A stretch of DNA of 64,000 bases. Source: Drosophila persimilis (Eukaryota; Arthropoda; Insecta; Diptera; Drosophilidae). This document shows positions 11,293 to 23,035 of the stretch, piece by piece. The stretch spans positions 744,001-808,000 of the forward strand of contig NW_020825338.1 in NCBI RefSeq assembly GCF_003286085.1, written 5' to 3'. The first letter of the stretch is position 1. Each line of letters opens with the position of its first letter. A program made the position numbers and the translations under genes. Under the pieces are notes generated by a model, which was not told the origin of the DNA, made no database searches, and was given only the letters and a program-made list of their open reading frames with translations.

Positions 11293-11749
11293 AAAGAAAC
11301 TAAAACCCCTTTTATTCTTCCACAGATACGAATCCACTCACCTTCACAGAAAATCGTAATCCACATCCAGAATGACGATGCACTGGACCTCGGCCAGCTT
11401 CAGCCCTGTTGATGCTGTCCTGCAGTCCCAGTTTAGCGCCGACACTCGCAAGGATTCCACTTCGCAGCTGACGACGAGACCAATAGGCGTAATGATGTTC
11501 TTCACGGCTGCATACTCCACCTGAAAACAAATTAAAAACAATTAAAATAATGTAAACAAAGTAGCAATAAGTTTAGTGTTACCCTGGCATTTAGCCAAAC
11601 TATCGATACCTACCAAAAAATACCAAATAAGCCAATACCGTAACAAATGTTACCCTGCCAATTTACAGCCACTTCTGCAACTACATGTAATGTAGATAAG
11701 CAGCCGGCGCGAAACTATTTGTAAAATATGCTAATTTTAAGAGTATAAT
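11293..11749. other. Unassigned sequence between element C and the foldback element
   Basis: Holds the truncated 3' UTR of element C (to about 11310), an exon-like minus-strand frame (separate entry), and AT-rich sequence with no gene. The 7-bp duplication GTATAAT at 11743-11749 directly abuts the foldback element. Confidence 0.5.
11344..11522 (-). other. Exon-like open segment, unidentified
   Basis: On the minus strand a TTTTCAG acceptor at about 11523 precedes an open stretch beginning VEYAAVKNIITPIGLVVSC, about 58 codons to a stop at 11344. A donor-like AAGGTGAGT follows just after it. Composition differs from the neighbouring transposons, so it could be a captured or leftover host exon. 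I do not recognise the protein, and a second frame is also open, so coding status is uncertain. Confidence 0.25.
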
Positions 11750-12479
11750 CACTAACCATACAGTATATAGATGTGCCAGTTCATACAACGAAAGTGTCAC
11801 ACACCGGCTTGCGCTATCCGTACCCCAGAGTGACGTCATCATGAGAGAGAGAGCGCAGAGAGAACATCTTTGCATGTGTTAGTACACACGCAATATGTTT
11901 CGACAAAAATATGTGATTGTATGTTTTTTCAGATTTTTTGAACTCTCTCAGGTCTGATCTGTTTTGCCACCAGCATGTTTTAGTGTATGGGTGCACATGC
12001 ATTCTCACGTACTTTGCGTGTGTGTGTTTACTATTGCTGGCCGCTAGAACTGAAATTTGAGTTTGGTTCTTGTTTCGGGTCTTTTGATGGACTGACCTAC
12101 CGCCACAAAATAAATGAAGAATGGGCAGGGGGTGGGGGTATGGTACACTAGGGCGCGGGAAACAAAATAAAAGCTTATTTGTTATTTGTTTGATTTATAC
12201 CACAAAATATAAAATATTACAATAATATAATTACACATTTATTTCCTTATTTTAAACAGGTTGATTATAAATTATAAAAATTATGCAAACGCCGTCGGTT
12301 CTCGACGTTTTTGTTTATTATAACTAAAACAATGATGTATCTAAATATACAATATAAGAAAATATATATATATACTTAAATAAATATGCATAAATATAAA
12401 TGGAATTGGTTTTACATATATTTCAAATCAATTGTCAATCGCGCGCTTTCCGACGGGAATCTGCAAAGTACAAATTTAG
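11750..12479 (+). repeat. Left inverted arm of foldback element
   Basis: Begins CACTAACCATACAG. Contains a GA-rich tract, a CACGTACTTTGCGTGTGTG stretch, a G-run near 12125, and the conserved AACGCCGTCGGTTCTCGAC block near 12290. Pairs with 12975-13704 base for base; positions sum to 25454 throughout. Confidence 0.9.
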
Positions 12480-12604
12480 TTTTCCAATTCCCTTTTCGCC
12501 TGTACTTCGTCTCTACCGCGACCCCGCTGCCCATCGGTTTCGTCTGTTCGGCAATTCTGGACTCTCGAGCCTCAGCACCGTCGAAGCGGTGGGCGCGGAT
12601 CGCC

Positions 12605-12730
12605 GATGTCTTTGGAGCGGCACAGTGGGAAAATTCGATTGGAAAATTCTCTATCAGAATTTATCTAAAGCACTCATACAATTTTTTTACTATTTCGGCT
12701 GAGTCCCCACTGTGCCGCGCCAAAGACATC
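12605..12730. repeat. Nested hairpin in the centre of the foldback element
   Basis: A 25-bp sequence at 12605-12629 (starting GATGTCTTTGG, ending CACAGTGGG) is repeated in inverted orientation at 12706-12730 with one mismatch. The 76-bp loop is AT-rich. It may be the ends of a miniature element inserted in the spacer or an internal functional hairpin. Confidence 0.7.
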
Positions 12731-12974
12731 AGCGACCACGCTGCCCTACGGTTTCAGCACGCAGACGATTCATATTTTGTTTTTGTATTCTTTCTCTCGA
12801 GACACACCGACTCGACGCTGACCGGGCAGCAGTAATTTTGAAAACCCTCATGCAATATACGAATGTAATAAACTTTAATATTTATGTGCATATGTATGTA
12901 CATAAGATATTTTATAATTGAATTAGAAAATTTATGGGTATTGTCCATGAGAGTATTCAAGGTGCGACCGGCAT

Positions 12975-13704
12975 CTAAATTTGTACTTTGCAGATTCCCG
13001 TCGGAAAGCGCGCGATTGACAATTGATTTGAAATATATGTAAAACCAATTCCATTTATATTTATGCATATTTATTTAAGTATATATATATATTTTCTTAT
13101 ATTGTATATTTAGATACATCATTGTTTTAGTTATAATAAACAAAAACGTCGAGAACCGACGGCGTTTGCATAATTTTTATAATTTATAATCAACCTGTTT
13201 AAAATAAGGAAATAAATGTGTAATTATATTATTGTAATATTTTATATTTTGTGGTATAAATCAAACAAATAACAAATAAGCTTTTATTTTGTTTCCCGCG
13301 CCCTAGTGTACCATACCCCCACCCCCTGCCCATTCTTCATTTATTTTGTGGCGGTAGGTCAGTCCATCAAAAGACCCGAAACAAGAACCAAACTCAAATT
13401 TCAGTTCTAGCGGCCAGCAATAGTAAACACACACACGCAAAGTACGTGAGAATGCATGTGCACCCATACACTAAAACATGCTGGTGGCAAAACAGATCAG
13501 ACCTGAGAGAGTTCAAAAAATCTGAAAAAACATACAATCACATATTTTTGTCGAAACATATTGCGTGTGTACTAACACATGCAAAGATGTTCTCTCTGCG
13601 CTCTCTCACTCATGATGACGTCACTCTGGGGTACGGATAGCGGAAGTCGGTGTGTGACACTTTCGTTGTATGAACTGGCACATCTATATACTGTATGGTT
13701 AGTG
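12975..13704 (-). repeat. Right inverted arm of foldback element
   Basis: Reverse complement of the left arm with only scattered substitutions near the outer end (for example around 13605 and 13642). It ends TATGGTTAGTG and is followed at once by the duplicated GTATAAT. Confidence 0.9.
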
Positions 13705-13724
13705 GTATAATCAAATAAAACGGT

Positions 13725-13798
13725 TCTCTCTTCATGTCAGCCTCCCTCCCCCCCTGCTAATGCAGGTGGCGATGGGACTGGTTCGACATGAAGAGAGA
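13725..13798. repeat. Short hairpin, 14-bp perfect arms
   Basis: TCTCTCTTCATGTC at 13725-13738 is inverted as GACATGAAGAGAGA at 13785-13798, with a 46-bp loop containing a C-run. It lies just outside the foldback element. Function unknown. Confidence 0.6.
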
Positions 13799-13839
13799 CT
13801 GCCAATTTAGTTCGCAAGACGAACACAACAGAAAAAATC

Positions 13840-13919
13840 AAAACGTTCCGCAATTATTAAAAATTAAACCATCAAAATCGCCAAAAAATCCCTAATAATA
13901 TTGAACATGTGTAAGTAAA
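13840..13919. repeat. Remnant end of a Tc1-like transposon
   Basis: AATTAAACCATCAAAATCGCC and the following AT-rich bases match the end region of the Tc1-like element at 2187-2262. Nothing coding remains. Element B starts immediately after it. Confidence 0.45.
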
Positions 13920-14122
13920 CACTGTGCAATATTCTGTTAAAACATTTCGGGGCAACGCGAAGTGTTGTGCCGTGCACAAGTTTTTCTCTGAAATACACAT
14001 ACTACATAACCAAAGTGCCGAAAGTGAAAAAACGTGGGGTAGGCTTCAGCCGCTGCTGACCCCTCCCCCTCCCACATATACACACTTGCCTTTGCGCTAA
14101 TAAAGCTGCAAAAGAACAAACA

Positions 14123-16250
14123 ATGGTACGTAAACCGTGCCCCAAATCCAAAAAGAAGACCACTCTGGCCTCAAGTGCTCCCTGCTCAGACAACGAAATC
14201 GATCTGCATTCCCCCCCGCTACTAATGTCGGGAATTTCGCAGAGTGATTTACGCCCCCTTTCCTGTCGCTCGACCTCATTGGCAGATTTGACCAGTGATA
14301 TGCCATCAACTTCAGCTGCCGCTGCAGCCAAGTTGATGCAGGCCCCGTCCGCTGCACTGTCAAGCAAGCCATTGCTAGCCCCCCCCTCTGCCATGCTAAC
14401 CAGAGCCTCTGCTGCTACTGCCTGTGCTGCCATTCCTGCTGCTGCCAAAGCCACCGCCCCTACTCGCGTAGCTGCCGCCGCAGCTAAACGCCCTCCAGCT
14501 GCTACAGTTCCTACTACTGCTAGTGCTGCTGGTGTAGCTGCCCACGCCGCTCAACGTCCTCCAGTTTCTACTGGTGCTGCTCGTGCTGCTGCTTCGACTG
14601 CTACCTGTGCCCCTGGCAGTTCTGCCATTACTGTCTCCACCAATCCTACTGCCCTTGCAGCACCTGTGCTGAGCCAGCCGACTCTGTACGAGATCCTCAA
14701 GGAACAGCAGGAGAAATTGGCAAGGGAGAGGAAAGTAATGGCTAAGCTGAATGCGGAGTCTGAGGCCCGTAACAAGAAGCGGACGACCACCTTGGGCTCG
14801 CCGATTACAAAGGCGTCGGCCAAGAAGATCAAACGGACAGTATCCTCCAAGGAGAAGCCTGACTCTAACCAGATGAATATAACGAACTACTACAATATAC
14901 TCTCGGATGCTGACGACTTAGCAAACGACGATATGGATGTTGACACTGACTGCAGCGAGGGAGAGACGGAAGCCGAAGAACCTGTTCCCACAAACAGGCC
15001 CTCCACTTCTCACACCACCCCCCGCCTGCCCCTACCACTGCGCACGCACCCAATGCTGCTGCTACTGCTGACGCCAGAATTGTGCGGCCAGCCCCTATAT
15101 ACATTCCTAATGTTTCTGATATCTTTCCCCTGCTCCAATGCTTTGACAATGCCATTGGCGCAGGCACATATGACACTAAGCCTGCTGCTAATAGGTCTCT
15201 CAAAGTCATGTGCCATACAATAGATGGCCATAGGGCCCTAATTCGCTCTTATCTGAGGGGGAAGGTGTGGATCACCATACATTTCGCCTGCGAAGCAAAA
15301 GGGGTATGCGTATCGTCAGACGTCACCTGCACCGCTCCACACCCACAGACTGGGTGCGCGAACAGCTCGGTAGACTTGGATACAAGGTGAGGCATATTGC
15401 CAATATACTTAAAAGATTCACAAAGGAGCCGTTGGACCTATTCGAGGTCCAGCTTGAGCCTCAGGACAATAATAATAGTATTTATGAGCTAACGGGAATT
15501 TGCAGCCAACGGATCAAGGTTGAGAAGCCCATACGCGCGCCAGGCGTTCCCCAGTGCCACAAGTGCCAGATGTTTGGGCACTCCAAGAACTACTGCAGCC
15601 GTGCAGTTATATGCCTGAAGTGTGGGGAGAAGCATGACCCCAAGGACTGCCCCAAGAAGCGGGAGGATGTGCCGAAATGCGCCAATTGTAATGGTCCCCA
15701 TGTTGCCAGCTACCGTGGTTGTATCAAATACAAAGAGTACTGCAACAGAAGGAATAACGGATGAGAAAAGACCAACAGGATGTTGAGTAAGCTTTCGATG
15801 CCTACCTTACCCTCCGCTCAGGGTTTGCGGCTTCCCCGCCAGCCACCCGTCATGAACCAGCAGGGCTTTCCAGCACTGCAGCAGCCGGGCCGCCGGCGAG
15901 CGCGCTCAGGGGCAAGAGCTCCTGCTCCTCCAGCTCAGATGAGCAGTTATGCTGAGGCCCTTCGCACAAGGCAGCCAGCGAGTCATTCCCAGCCTCTTCC
16001 AGGGAGGCAAGTATGGCAGTCGGTGCCACCCACAGCGACCACAATTGGATTCCAGCGCACGGTGAGCAATCAGAGCGTCCGTCCTAGCGATGAACTCAGT
16101 CAGAAACTGGACTACCTCATCACATTGCTGACACAGGAGCGGATCCAGCATGCGGCCGCTGCTGCTGAATCTACTCAGAAACTAGAAGGGAAAATGGATG
16201 TATTAATTGCACAAATGACGAAGCTAACGGATTGTTTATATGCATTATAA
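14123..16250 (+). pseudogene. gag (ORF1) of Jockey-clade element B
   Basis: Same architecture as gag of element A: basic start MVRKPCPKSKKK, Ala-rich low-complexity region, charged acidic segment (NDDMDVDTDCSEGETEAEE), then the three-knuckle domain and a C-terminal coiled-coil-like tail ending TKLTDCLYAL. The frame is broken near 15015-15080 and at the five-G run near 15257-15262, with an in-frame TGA at 15762-15764, exactly as in A. The final stop (16248-16250) overlaps the ORF2 start by 11 bases. Confidence 0.85.
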
Positions 16251-19200
16251 TAATAATGCTATTTACTCTACCCGCCAACACAGCAATCTAAAGATTGTAT
16301 TTTGGAACGCCTCGGGACTCCGAGTGAAGACAGCCGAACTTGCGGCATTTACACGCAGACACGAAGTTGACGTTTTGATGGTCTCTGAGCCTCGTTTTAA
16401 AACCTCAGAGACCTTCAGCGTTAAGTGTACGTACAGTGCTAATCACCCATCTGGGACTGGTCGTGGGGGATCCCTGCTCCTAATCAGAGCTGGAATCCTT
16501 CATATTGCCCTGCCTAATATAGCAACAAACCACATTCAGTGTGTATCTGCTGCCCTGACCCTGCCTGATGGCGGCCGACTAGTGTTCTCATCCATTTACT
16601 GCCCCCCATTGCAGGAGTGGTCCGAGGACGACTTCTTGGCATTGTTTGGTCAGCTGGCAACGAGATTCGTTGCTGCTGGCGATTGGAATGCGAAGAACTC
16701 ATGGTGGGGAAGCGCAAGGGTTTGTAGAAGAGGCGGACAGCTGCTCAGGGCCGTTCAGAAAAGTAGCTGCAACATTCTGGCCACTGGATATCCTACTCAC
16801 TACCCGTACAAATACTCGGCATACACCATCGGCAATTGACTTCGCGGTCTACAAGGGCGTGAGGGACGAAGTACTGCATATATCCCATCTAAATGACCTC
16901 TCTTCTGATCATCTCCCAATGGTGATTGAGCTGAGCATGTCTCCAGCGGAGGCGGTGACTAAGAGACGCCTCTTGCCCCCAGGGGCTAGCATTTCGAGGT
17001 TCCAATCATGGCTTGACTCGCACATCCATCTGAACACTGAGCTCAGGTCAGCAGAGGATGTTGATGATGCAGACAATATCCTTGAGAGGAACGTGTTAGC
17101 GGCAGCCGAACATGCCACAAGCAGTCTGAGGAGGCCCGTCCGACCTAGAGTCCAGGCTGAGTACCAGGTCAGCAATCGCATACGGCTGATGATTGCCACC
17201 AAGAGGCGCCTGAGGAACCTGAAACGGAACCATGACGCGGCAGCGCGACAGCTGTACAACATGCTTGCCAATAGGATTCACAAGGAGCTAGAAGCGGGCA
17301 AAGCCAGACGCGCTGACGCCATTATTGGCTTAATTGACCCTACCGATCGCTACAGCATGCAGAAGCTATGGAGGCTGACTAATGGTTTGAAGCGGCAGCC
17401 AGCAGCCAATTTGCCTGTGAGGAAGTTTTGTGCCGATGGAGAGGATAATGCTGACGATCCCTGGTGCAAGAGCACCGAGGAGAAGGCAGAGTCTTTTGCT
17501 TTGCATCTCGAGCAGAGATTTAAGCCTGTTTTGACCAGCGCGGCAGCCGACAGACGAGTCATCGAAGAGTCCCTTGAAGAGTTTGGATCCCCTGGGCCCA
17601 ATTCGGGCTTCAGGGCGGTCACTCTTCCTGAGATTGAGGCACAGATCAAGGTACTAAAGCTGAAAAAGGCCCCTGGAATGGACAGGATCGACAATCGGAC
17701 CATAAAAGCTCTACCTAAGTCTGCTCTACTATATTTCGCGCTCATATGCAACAGCTCCTTTAGGATTGGTTGTTTCCCTAACAGATGGAAGCACGCGGCA
17801 GTCAGTATGATCCCCAAGCCAGGGGAACCCGCCGATAAGCTGCCATCTTATCGACCCATCAGCCTGCTTTCGGGCCTGTCCAAACTGTTTGAGCGACTTA
17901 TCCTAACCAGGATGATGGAAGCTGATGGATTTGTTGAGTCTATTCCAAACCATCAGTTTGGCTTCAGACATGTGCACGCGGCTGAACACCAATTGGGGAG
18001 AGTCACAAAGCTCATCCTGTCCACCTACGAGAACAACCTGTACTGCTCTGCCATCTATATGGACATTCAGGATGCTTTCGATCGAGTCTGGCATGCGGGC
18101 CTGAAACATAAGATGAAGCAGTTGTTACCGGCAGCGATATATAAGGTCTTGTCTAACTACTTGGATGATCGGTCTTTCTACGTGGAATGCACAGGCGGCG
18201 TCAAATCAGGAAACAAAATGATTGCAGCAAGCGTTCTACAGGGCAGCGTACTTGGACCTGTACTATATAATCTGTACACATACGACAAGCCGCTTCCTCG
18301 CGACAGTGGTATGCTCTTGGCCACTTATGCCGACGACACAGCAATCCTGGCCACTGGCATGAACCAGCTCATGGCTACCCAAAAGCTCAACCGTTTCCTA
18401 CTGAGCATCTCCAACTGGGCAAAGCAATGGGGCATCACCATCAATTCCTCAAAAACTGTGCATTTAGTGCATACATTGCGCGCGATCCAACAGCCAGTGG
18501 CTGATTTGCAGCCGCACATTGCTGACCAGCGGATTAGTAGCATCGCTGTGCACTCGTATTTGGGGGTCAAGCTGGACGCCAAGCTCCAGTTCCACCTACA
18601 CATCACCAACGTCATCACAAAGGTCAGGGCAAGGGTCCAAAAACTGCGCTGGCTCCTAAACTCAAGCAGCAAACTGAATCTCGATACCAAGGTCATGTTG
18701 TACAAGCAAATGATTGCACCTATCTGGCAGTACACATTGGCTGTATGGGGTCCATTATCCAGCAGCGCGGAATTTGGACGGATTCAGGTTGAGCAAAACA
18801 AGACCCTTCGCATGATCTGCAATGCACCATGGTATGTGAGTAACGACACCATCCACAGGGACCTGGAAGTGGACACTGTTGAGGCAGTCTACGAGAAAGC
18901 TTGCAAAAGGTACACGGAACAAATGAGATCCCACCACAACATCGAGGCAGCCAAAGTGGTCAATGACCCTTATGTACCGCACAGAGTCACAAGACCCCGG
19001 TATTCCGAGCTTCTTGGCAAACACCTACCCAAGGAACTCGCGAAGCATGAATGGAATCGCATCGAGATTATCCCAAATCAAATCCCGTACACGGAAGAGG
19101 AGCAAATAAGCCATGACCGGAACCTTGATGAAATGCGGAGGATGCTGATCAGGATGAATCGCCCAGTGTCGCCACCACCGGAGTACCACTATTACACAGA

Positions 19201-19492
19201 GGTCATACTCCCTAGAAGAAGGTTACTGGAGCCTGCTCCCATAGCCACAATAGACTTGACGATCAGCAGCAGAAGACAGCGATTAGAGCGATTGGGCCTG
19301 GCAGTTGATACAGCATTGAACGACCTATCCACTGATCAGACGCCTGACACACATTCGCGGCAGAGCGAGAACGGCCAAGTCAACGAAAGCACAAACACAC
19401 ACACTAGTACAAATGCCCAGGGAAATCAACCGCCGCCAGCAACAGGAACAAGAAGCACTGAAAACAACAACCAAAATGCTCAGCAGCAGTGA
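16240..19492 (+). pseudogene. ORF2 (endonuclease and reverse transcriptase) of element B
   Basis: Endonuclease motifs FWNASG, SEPRF, GDWNAKNSWWG and SSDHLP are followed by RT motifs MDIQDAFDRVW, LQGSVLGPVLYNLY and TYADDTAIL, and a complete thumb. The C-terminus carries an extra region of about 150 residues rich in polar and Gln/Asn residues, ending NNNQNAQQQ, with no RNase H. A single one-base frameshift near 16806-16820 separates the endonuclease start from the rest; otherwise the frame is open for about 900 codons. It is the best-preserved Jockey-type ORF2 in the window. Confidence 0.85.
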
Positions 19493-20440
19493 AGACTTAC
19501 CGCCAACACATTCCCGTTCAGCCCCTAAGAGGGCAACAACCATGGCTGCCGCATTTGGACAAACAAACACACAAACGCACGAAAGAAAACACACAAGTAT
19601 ATGCGAGCGCGACGAATAGCGGTTACGGAATGATCACTCTGCTTAATATCTTCCTAAACCGATCAACTAACGACATACATAGGAATGGACAGCTGCAAAT
19701 TATTAAAAAGAGTAGAAGACTCACGCGAACGAACAAGGCGCTGCTGCACAGAACTATGAGCGTTAGCATTTCTGCTGCGCAATTTCTGTCTCCTCCTTCT
19801 CTTATAGATCTCGAATTGCCCGTTAGTGAACTCACTGTGAGAGTAAGAGAGAAGCCAACAACAACTGGAAGGTGGTGGATTTCTACCATTTCCACTGCTG
19901 AGACAACGGACCGTTGCGCACATACAAACACACATCCACTCAAACGGTCAACTCAATGCTGGCTGCCCCGGACCAGGGGGCGGAACAGTAATGAATGAAG
20001 AAATGAAGACAGAAACAAAATAAGCAATAGCTCTGGCTGCCCCGGACCAGTGGGCAGAAGAGAAACGAAAACAAACAAAAACAAAAAGAATACAAGATAT
20101 AGAATAAGAAAAATATGTACATATATAATCTCCCTTTTCTGCCAATGTAAGGCAACCAAAATGTTCCCCTTAATTGATAGTCTACATTTAAATCTAATCT
20201 ATAGTCAAGAGTATTTTATGCTTTAGCTCTACCCACTCCCTCTCCCCCCTCTGGCTAACGGACTGTTGCCAAAGTGGAGAGATTTCCCCAAAATGATAAT
20301 TGCGCCGGCAGCACTGCCGGCAGAGAAGAATTCGTGCTGTAAAAAAGCATTGTATTTGCTGCCTACGGCTGCTAAGCTACAGCCCCAACAATTTGTACCT
20401 AAAATGCTAGATTAAGTATACATATGTACAATAAAGTCCC
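19493..20440 (+). other. 3' untranslated region of element B
   Basis: About 950 bp after the ORF2 stop with no credible gene. CTGGCTGCCCCGGACCAG occurs twice (19959-19976 and 20033-20050), each followed by G-rich then A-rich sequence. AATAAA lies at 20430-20435. Similarity beyond about 20440 is undefined: the next 80 bp hold imperfect inverted copies of AGCGTAACGTAAC. Confidence 0.6.
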
Positions 20441-20549
20441 CATAGCGTAACGTAACACTGGCTCCCCTAACCTGCTGGATCAGGCCAAGGCTCGAGCTGG
20501 GTTACGTTGCGTTATGCTAGTTACGTATCGCCGCCGTTGCATACGACAG

Positions 20550-21625
20550 ACAAAAGGACCCACAAAGTCCGCGCATACCGTTGCCCATGGTTCTTCCGGC
20601 ACCTGTGTCAACATTTCTCCTGTCGCTTGTAGCTGACTTGGCTTAAAACGAAGACATAGTTCACACTTCTGCACGTAGGCCCTCACGTCCCTGTACATCC
20701 CTGGCCAGTAATATCTTGCCGCCACCCGTGCCGCGGTTCTCCTTCCGCCGGCGTGGCCTGCTTCCGGGTTATCGTGGCTTTCCCTTTAAACCCTTTCCCA
20801 GCCATCTTTCGGCACACAAAACTTCCACGAGGCGACTTCTTCGCTCCCTGCTCGGTGAGGAATGTGCCGATACAAGTTTCCCCCCTTCTCCACATAGTCG
20901 GGGTATTTGGGGGATTCCTTTCTGACCTTTTCTACCATGCCCTCTAACCACTTGCAGGGCGTCTCGTTTACTGGTTGTGTTCCCTCCTCATGTCCTATCC
21001 GACGGCATCGTTCCTCCAACGGTTGTCGGGAGAGTGCGTCGGCTACCACGTTGAGCTGTCCTTTCCTGTACGCGACTTCAAAGTCGTACTGCTGAAACTC
21101 TAGTGCCCATCTCGCCACTCTCCCCGACGGACTTTCTATGCTATTTAGCCACTTCAGAGCCATGTGGTCCGTGACCACCTTTAAGCGATACCCTTCCAAG
21201 TATGGCCTTAACCGGCGGATGGCCCATACCATGGCCAGACATTCTTTCTCGGTCGCCGAATAGTTCCTTTCGGGTCCGTTTAGGGTCCTGCTAGCATATG
21301 ATATTACCCGTTCGCCCCTTTCCGTCTCCTGCGTGAGAATCGCACCCAGCCCGTAATCACTGGCGTCTGTCTGCAGGATGAATTTCTTCGAGAAGTCGGG
21401 GCACGCCAGCACGGGGTCCGCCACTAGTCGTCTTTTCACCTCCTCGAACGCTTCCTGCCGTTCTTGTGTCCAGACCCATTCCGTCTTCTTCTTGAGGAGC
21501 CCGGTGAGTGGCTGCACGAGGGTGGCGAAGTCGGGCACGAACATCCGGTACCATGAGGCCACTCCCAAGTACTGTCTCAGCTCCTTGATATTTGTCGGCG
21601 GTTTCAGTTGATGGAAATGTGAAAA
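20550..21625 (-). pseudogene. pol fragment of Ty3/gypsy-like element (copy 2): RT end, RNase H, start of integrase
   Basis: The minus strand encodes the RT connection segment (IKELRQYLGVASWYR), an RNase H domain (QTDASDYGLGAIL, SATEKECLAMVWAI, VVTDHMALKWL, ADALSRQ), the integrase HHCC region with the CELC pair intact, and the first residues of the integrase core (PEEPWATVCADFVGP). It is the same family as 1-2133. A frame shift lies near 20786-20800, and both ends are cut, so it is a dead internal fragment. The break at 20550 adjoins a 23-bp sequence also found at the break of copy 1. Confidence 0.85.
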
Positions 21626-22754
21626 CTTGTTCCTAGAAGGCAGCCACCATCACCCAATTACCTTTGAAACAGCAGGATATCAATACAAACTCAAAACTTG
21701 TTTAGCCAAAAACAGGCTACTTAAAAAATCTAAGCCAATCTAAGCTTAATGGCATACAAAACTTTCCACCCATAACCCTGATATCGGTCTTAGCCAAGAA
21801 AGTAAATGGTAAAAGCCAAACTTGAAATGCAGATACCAGAAAAGCGGAATATACCTGTGAAGGCATAAGCCTCCACAATAGAGATCACGACACCATCCCT
21901 TGAAGGGACCGCCCCGACGGTTGTTACCTAATTTCATTATTATCTCCTGTTATCTTTATCTCATTATCTCATTATATTACTAGTATTATTATTATTACCA
22001 AGACAAACAAATGAATCCTCAGTTCCTTAATTAAAATAAGAAATAGGCTAAGAAAACCAAAACAGTGAGGTTTTTTTATTAGTAAGAGAACGCAACGAAG
22101 AGAACGGCTATACACAGATGAAAGAGAGCGAAGCGGCAGAGAAGCCGCCGATCGGCCTTACGCCCACGCAGCCGAGGAAAGAGCCGACGGCGAAGCAGAG
22201 AATACACAGACGCAGCCGATCGCCCACGCCGCCGAGGCCGACAGCCGAAGCTGCGCAGCCACGAAGCGGCAGAGAAGCTGAAAAAGACAAAGCAGAGGCC
22301 TGGCACGGTCCAGCGCGGGCCAGGCTCAGGAGGGATCTCCGAGGGCTGAGCAAGACCGGTTGTGTGGCGGAAGCCAAAAATGTGAAAATAAGCCGCGACC
22401 GCGCCGTGTAAAAAACCAAGCTGTGACCACGCGGTGTACAAGATAAGCCGAAGTGACGAGGACCCGCCGCGGGATACCAGGACCCCAAAGGAGGGAAACA
22501 AGGGTGAGCCACCTCACGTATGTGAGCTCTGGGGGGGAACAGATCGGTGCAGTAGGCAGGTATAGACAGAACATTCCCGCAGTTGTTTTACATATCCATG
22601 CCCACATGTTGTTTAATATAAGTTTTTTTGGCGTTTATTTCCCCGCTGCAGGCGCGGGAGTTTAAGTAGGGAAATGATCCGAAAACAATAAAGACACCAA
22701 CCTCAACCCACCTGTCTCAGAACATTCGCCCGTAGGAGTCACTCACTCCCCCCT
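21626..22754. other. Possible LTR or 5' leader sequence, no gene
   Basis: Starts with TGTTCC (21628) directly after the gypsy-like fragment. It includes a GC-rich, purine-rich block at 22090-22360 and an AATAAAGACACC signal near 22688, features seen in long LTRs of BEL/Pao type. No second copy is in the window, so it may be a solo LTR. No convincing reading frame. Confidence 0.3.
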
Positions 22755-23035
22755 CCCCCTCTCTTCCCTTTTCCCGGGAGGCCCAGCGAAGTGGATGTGA
22801 GTCGTGGATCATGCGGCATTCACCAAGCTGGGTTTTTCCTCTCCTGTACCTTTTCCCCCTGGGGACCCGGCGATGCTGGATGTGAGTCGTGGATTCACGC
22901 GGCATTCGCAAAGCTGGGTTCCCTCTCCTACACCCTCGCCCTGGGGACCTGGCGACGCAGATGTGAGTCGTGGATCATGCGGCATCTGCTAAGCTGGGCT
23001 CCCCTCTCCCATACCCTTCCGATCCCTGATCCAAA
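22755..23035. repeat. Tandem repeat, units of about 81-86 bp
   Basis: GATGTGAGTCGTGGATCATG recurs with starts near 22793, 22878 and 22959, each followed by GCGGCAT...AAGCTGGG, a C/T-rich segment and CTGGGGACC. About 3.5 units are present; unit length varies slightly. Non-coding. Confidence 0.8.

Larger units (their letters stand above)
7206..11310 (+). mobile_element. Jockey-clade non-LTR retrotransposon C (5'-truncated)
   Basis: A second Jockey-clade family, related to A/B but clearly distinct in protein sequence. It is joined in the middle of gag to element A. It has a gag frame, an ORF2 with endonuclease and reverse transcriptase, and a very short 3' UTR that appears cut at about 11310. 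No poly(A) tail or target duplication is visible. Confidence 0.8.
11750..13704. mobile_element. Foldback-type DNA element with 730-bp inverted arms
   Basis: Two arms (11750-12479 and 12975-13704) are near-perfect inverted copies with no net length difference, separated by a 495-bp centre. The ends read CACTA...TAGTG. The 7-mer GTATAAT directly abuts both ends (11743-11749 and 13705-13711), a clean target-site duplication. A 7-bp duplication with very long inverted repeats is known for Galileo and 1360/Hoppel relatives of the P superfamily; the CACTA termini would instead suggest the CACTA group, whose duplications are shorter. No transposase is present, so this is a non-autonomous derivative. 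Related arm sequence recurs at 56.34-57.07 kb and at the right edge of the window. Confidence 0.85.
13920..20440 (+). mobile_element. Jockey-clade non-LTR retrotransposon B (near full length)
   Basis: Has a 5' UTR of about 200 bp that starts at the same place as element A, a gag frame, ORF2 with a long C-terminal extension, and a long 3' UTR ending near a polyadenylation signal. No poly(A) tail or target duplication is seen at the 3' end. Domain order and the overlapping ORF1/ORF2 junction fit the Jockey clade. Membership of a telomeric family (TART, TAHRE or HeT-A type) cannot be excluded from sequence reading alone. Confidence 0.85.

Noticed and set aside
11750..13704. Inverted arms as an autonomous P-type transposon
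   Set aside because: The 495-bp centre has no transposase frame or THAP domain; only short chance frames are present.
4855..20440. Telomeric retrotransposon array (HeT-A/TART/TAHRE type)
   Set aside because: Jockey-clade elements A, C, B and D share one orientation, but they are separated by Tc1, foldback, gypsy and other elements and by truncated junctions, unlike a head-to-tail telomere array. Family identity remains open.
20443..20523. Imperfect inverted GTAACGTAAC repeats as transposon termini
   Set aside because: Arms match only over about 10-13 bp with gaps, and no target duplication or second copy was found.
22118..22411. 97-codon Arg/Glu-rich frame in the possible LTR
   Set aside because: Opposite-strand frames are equally open because of the GC- and purine-rich composition; no domain or splice support.
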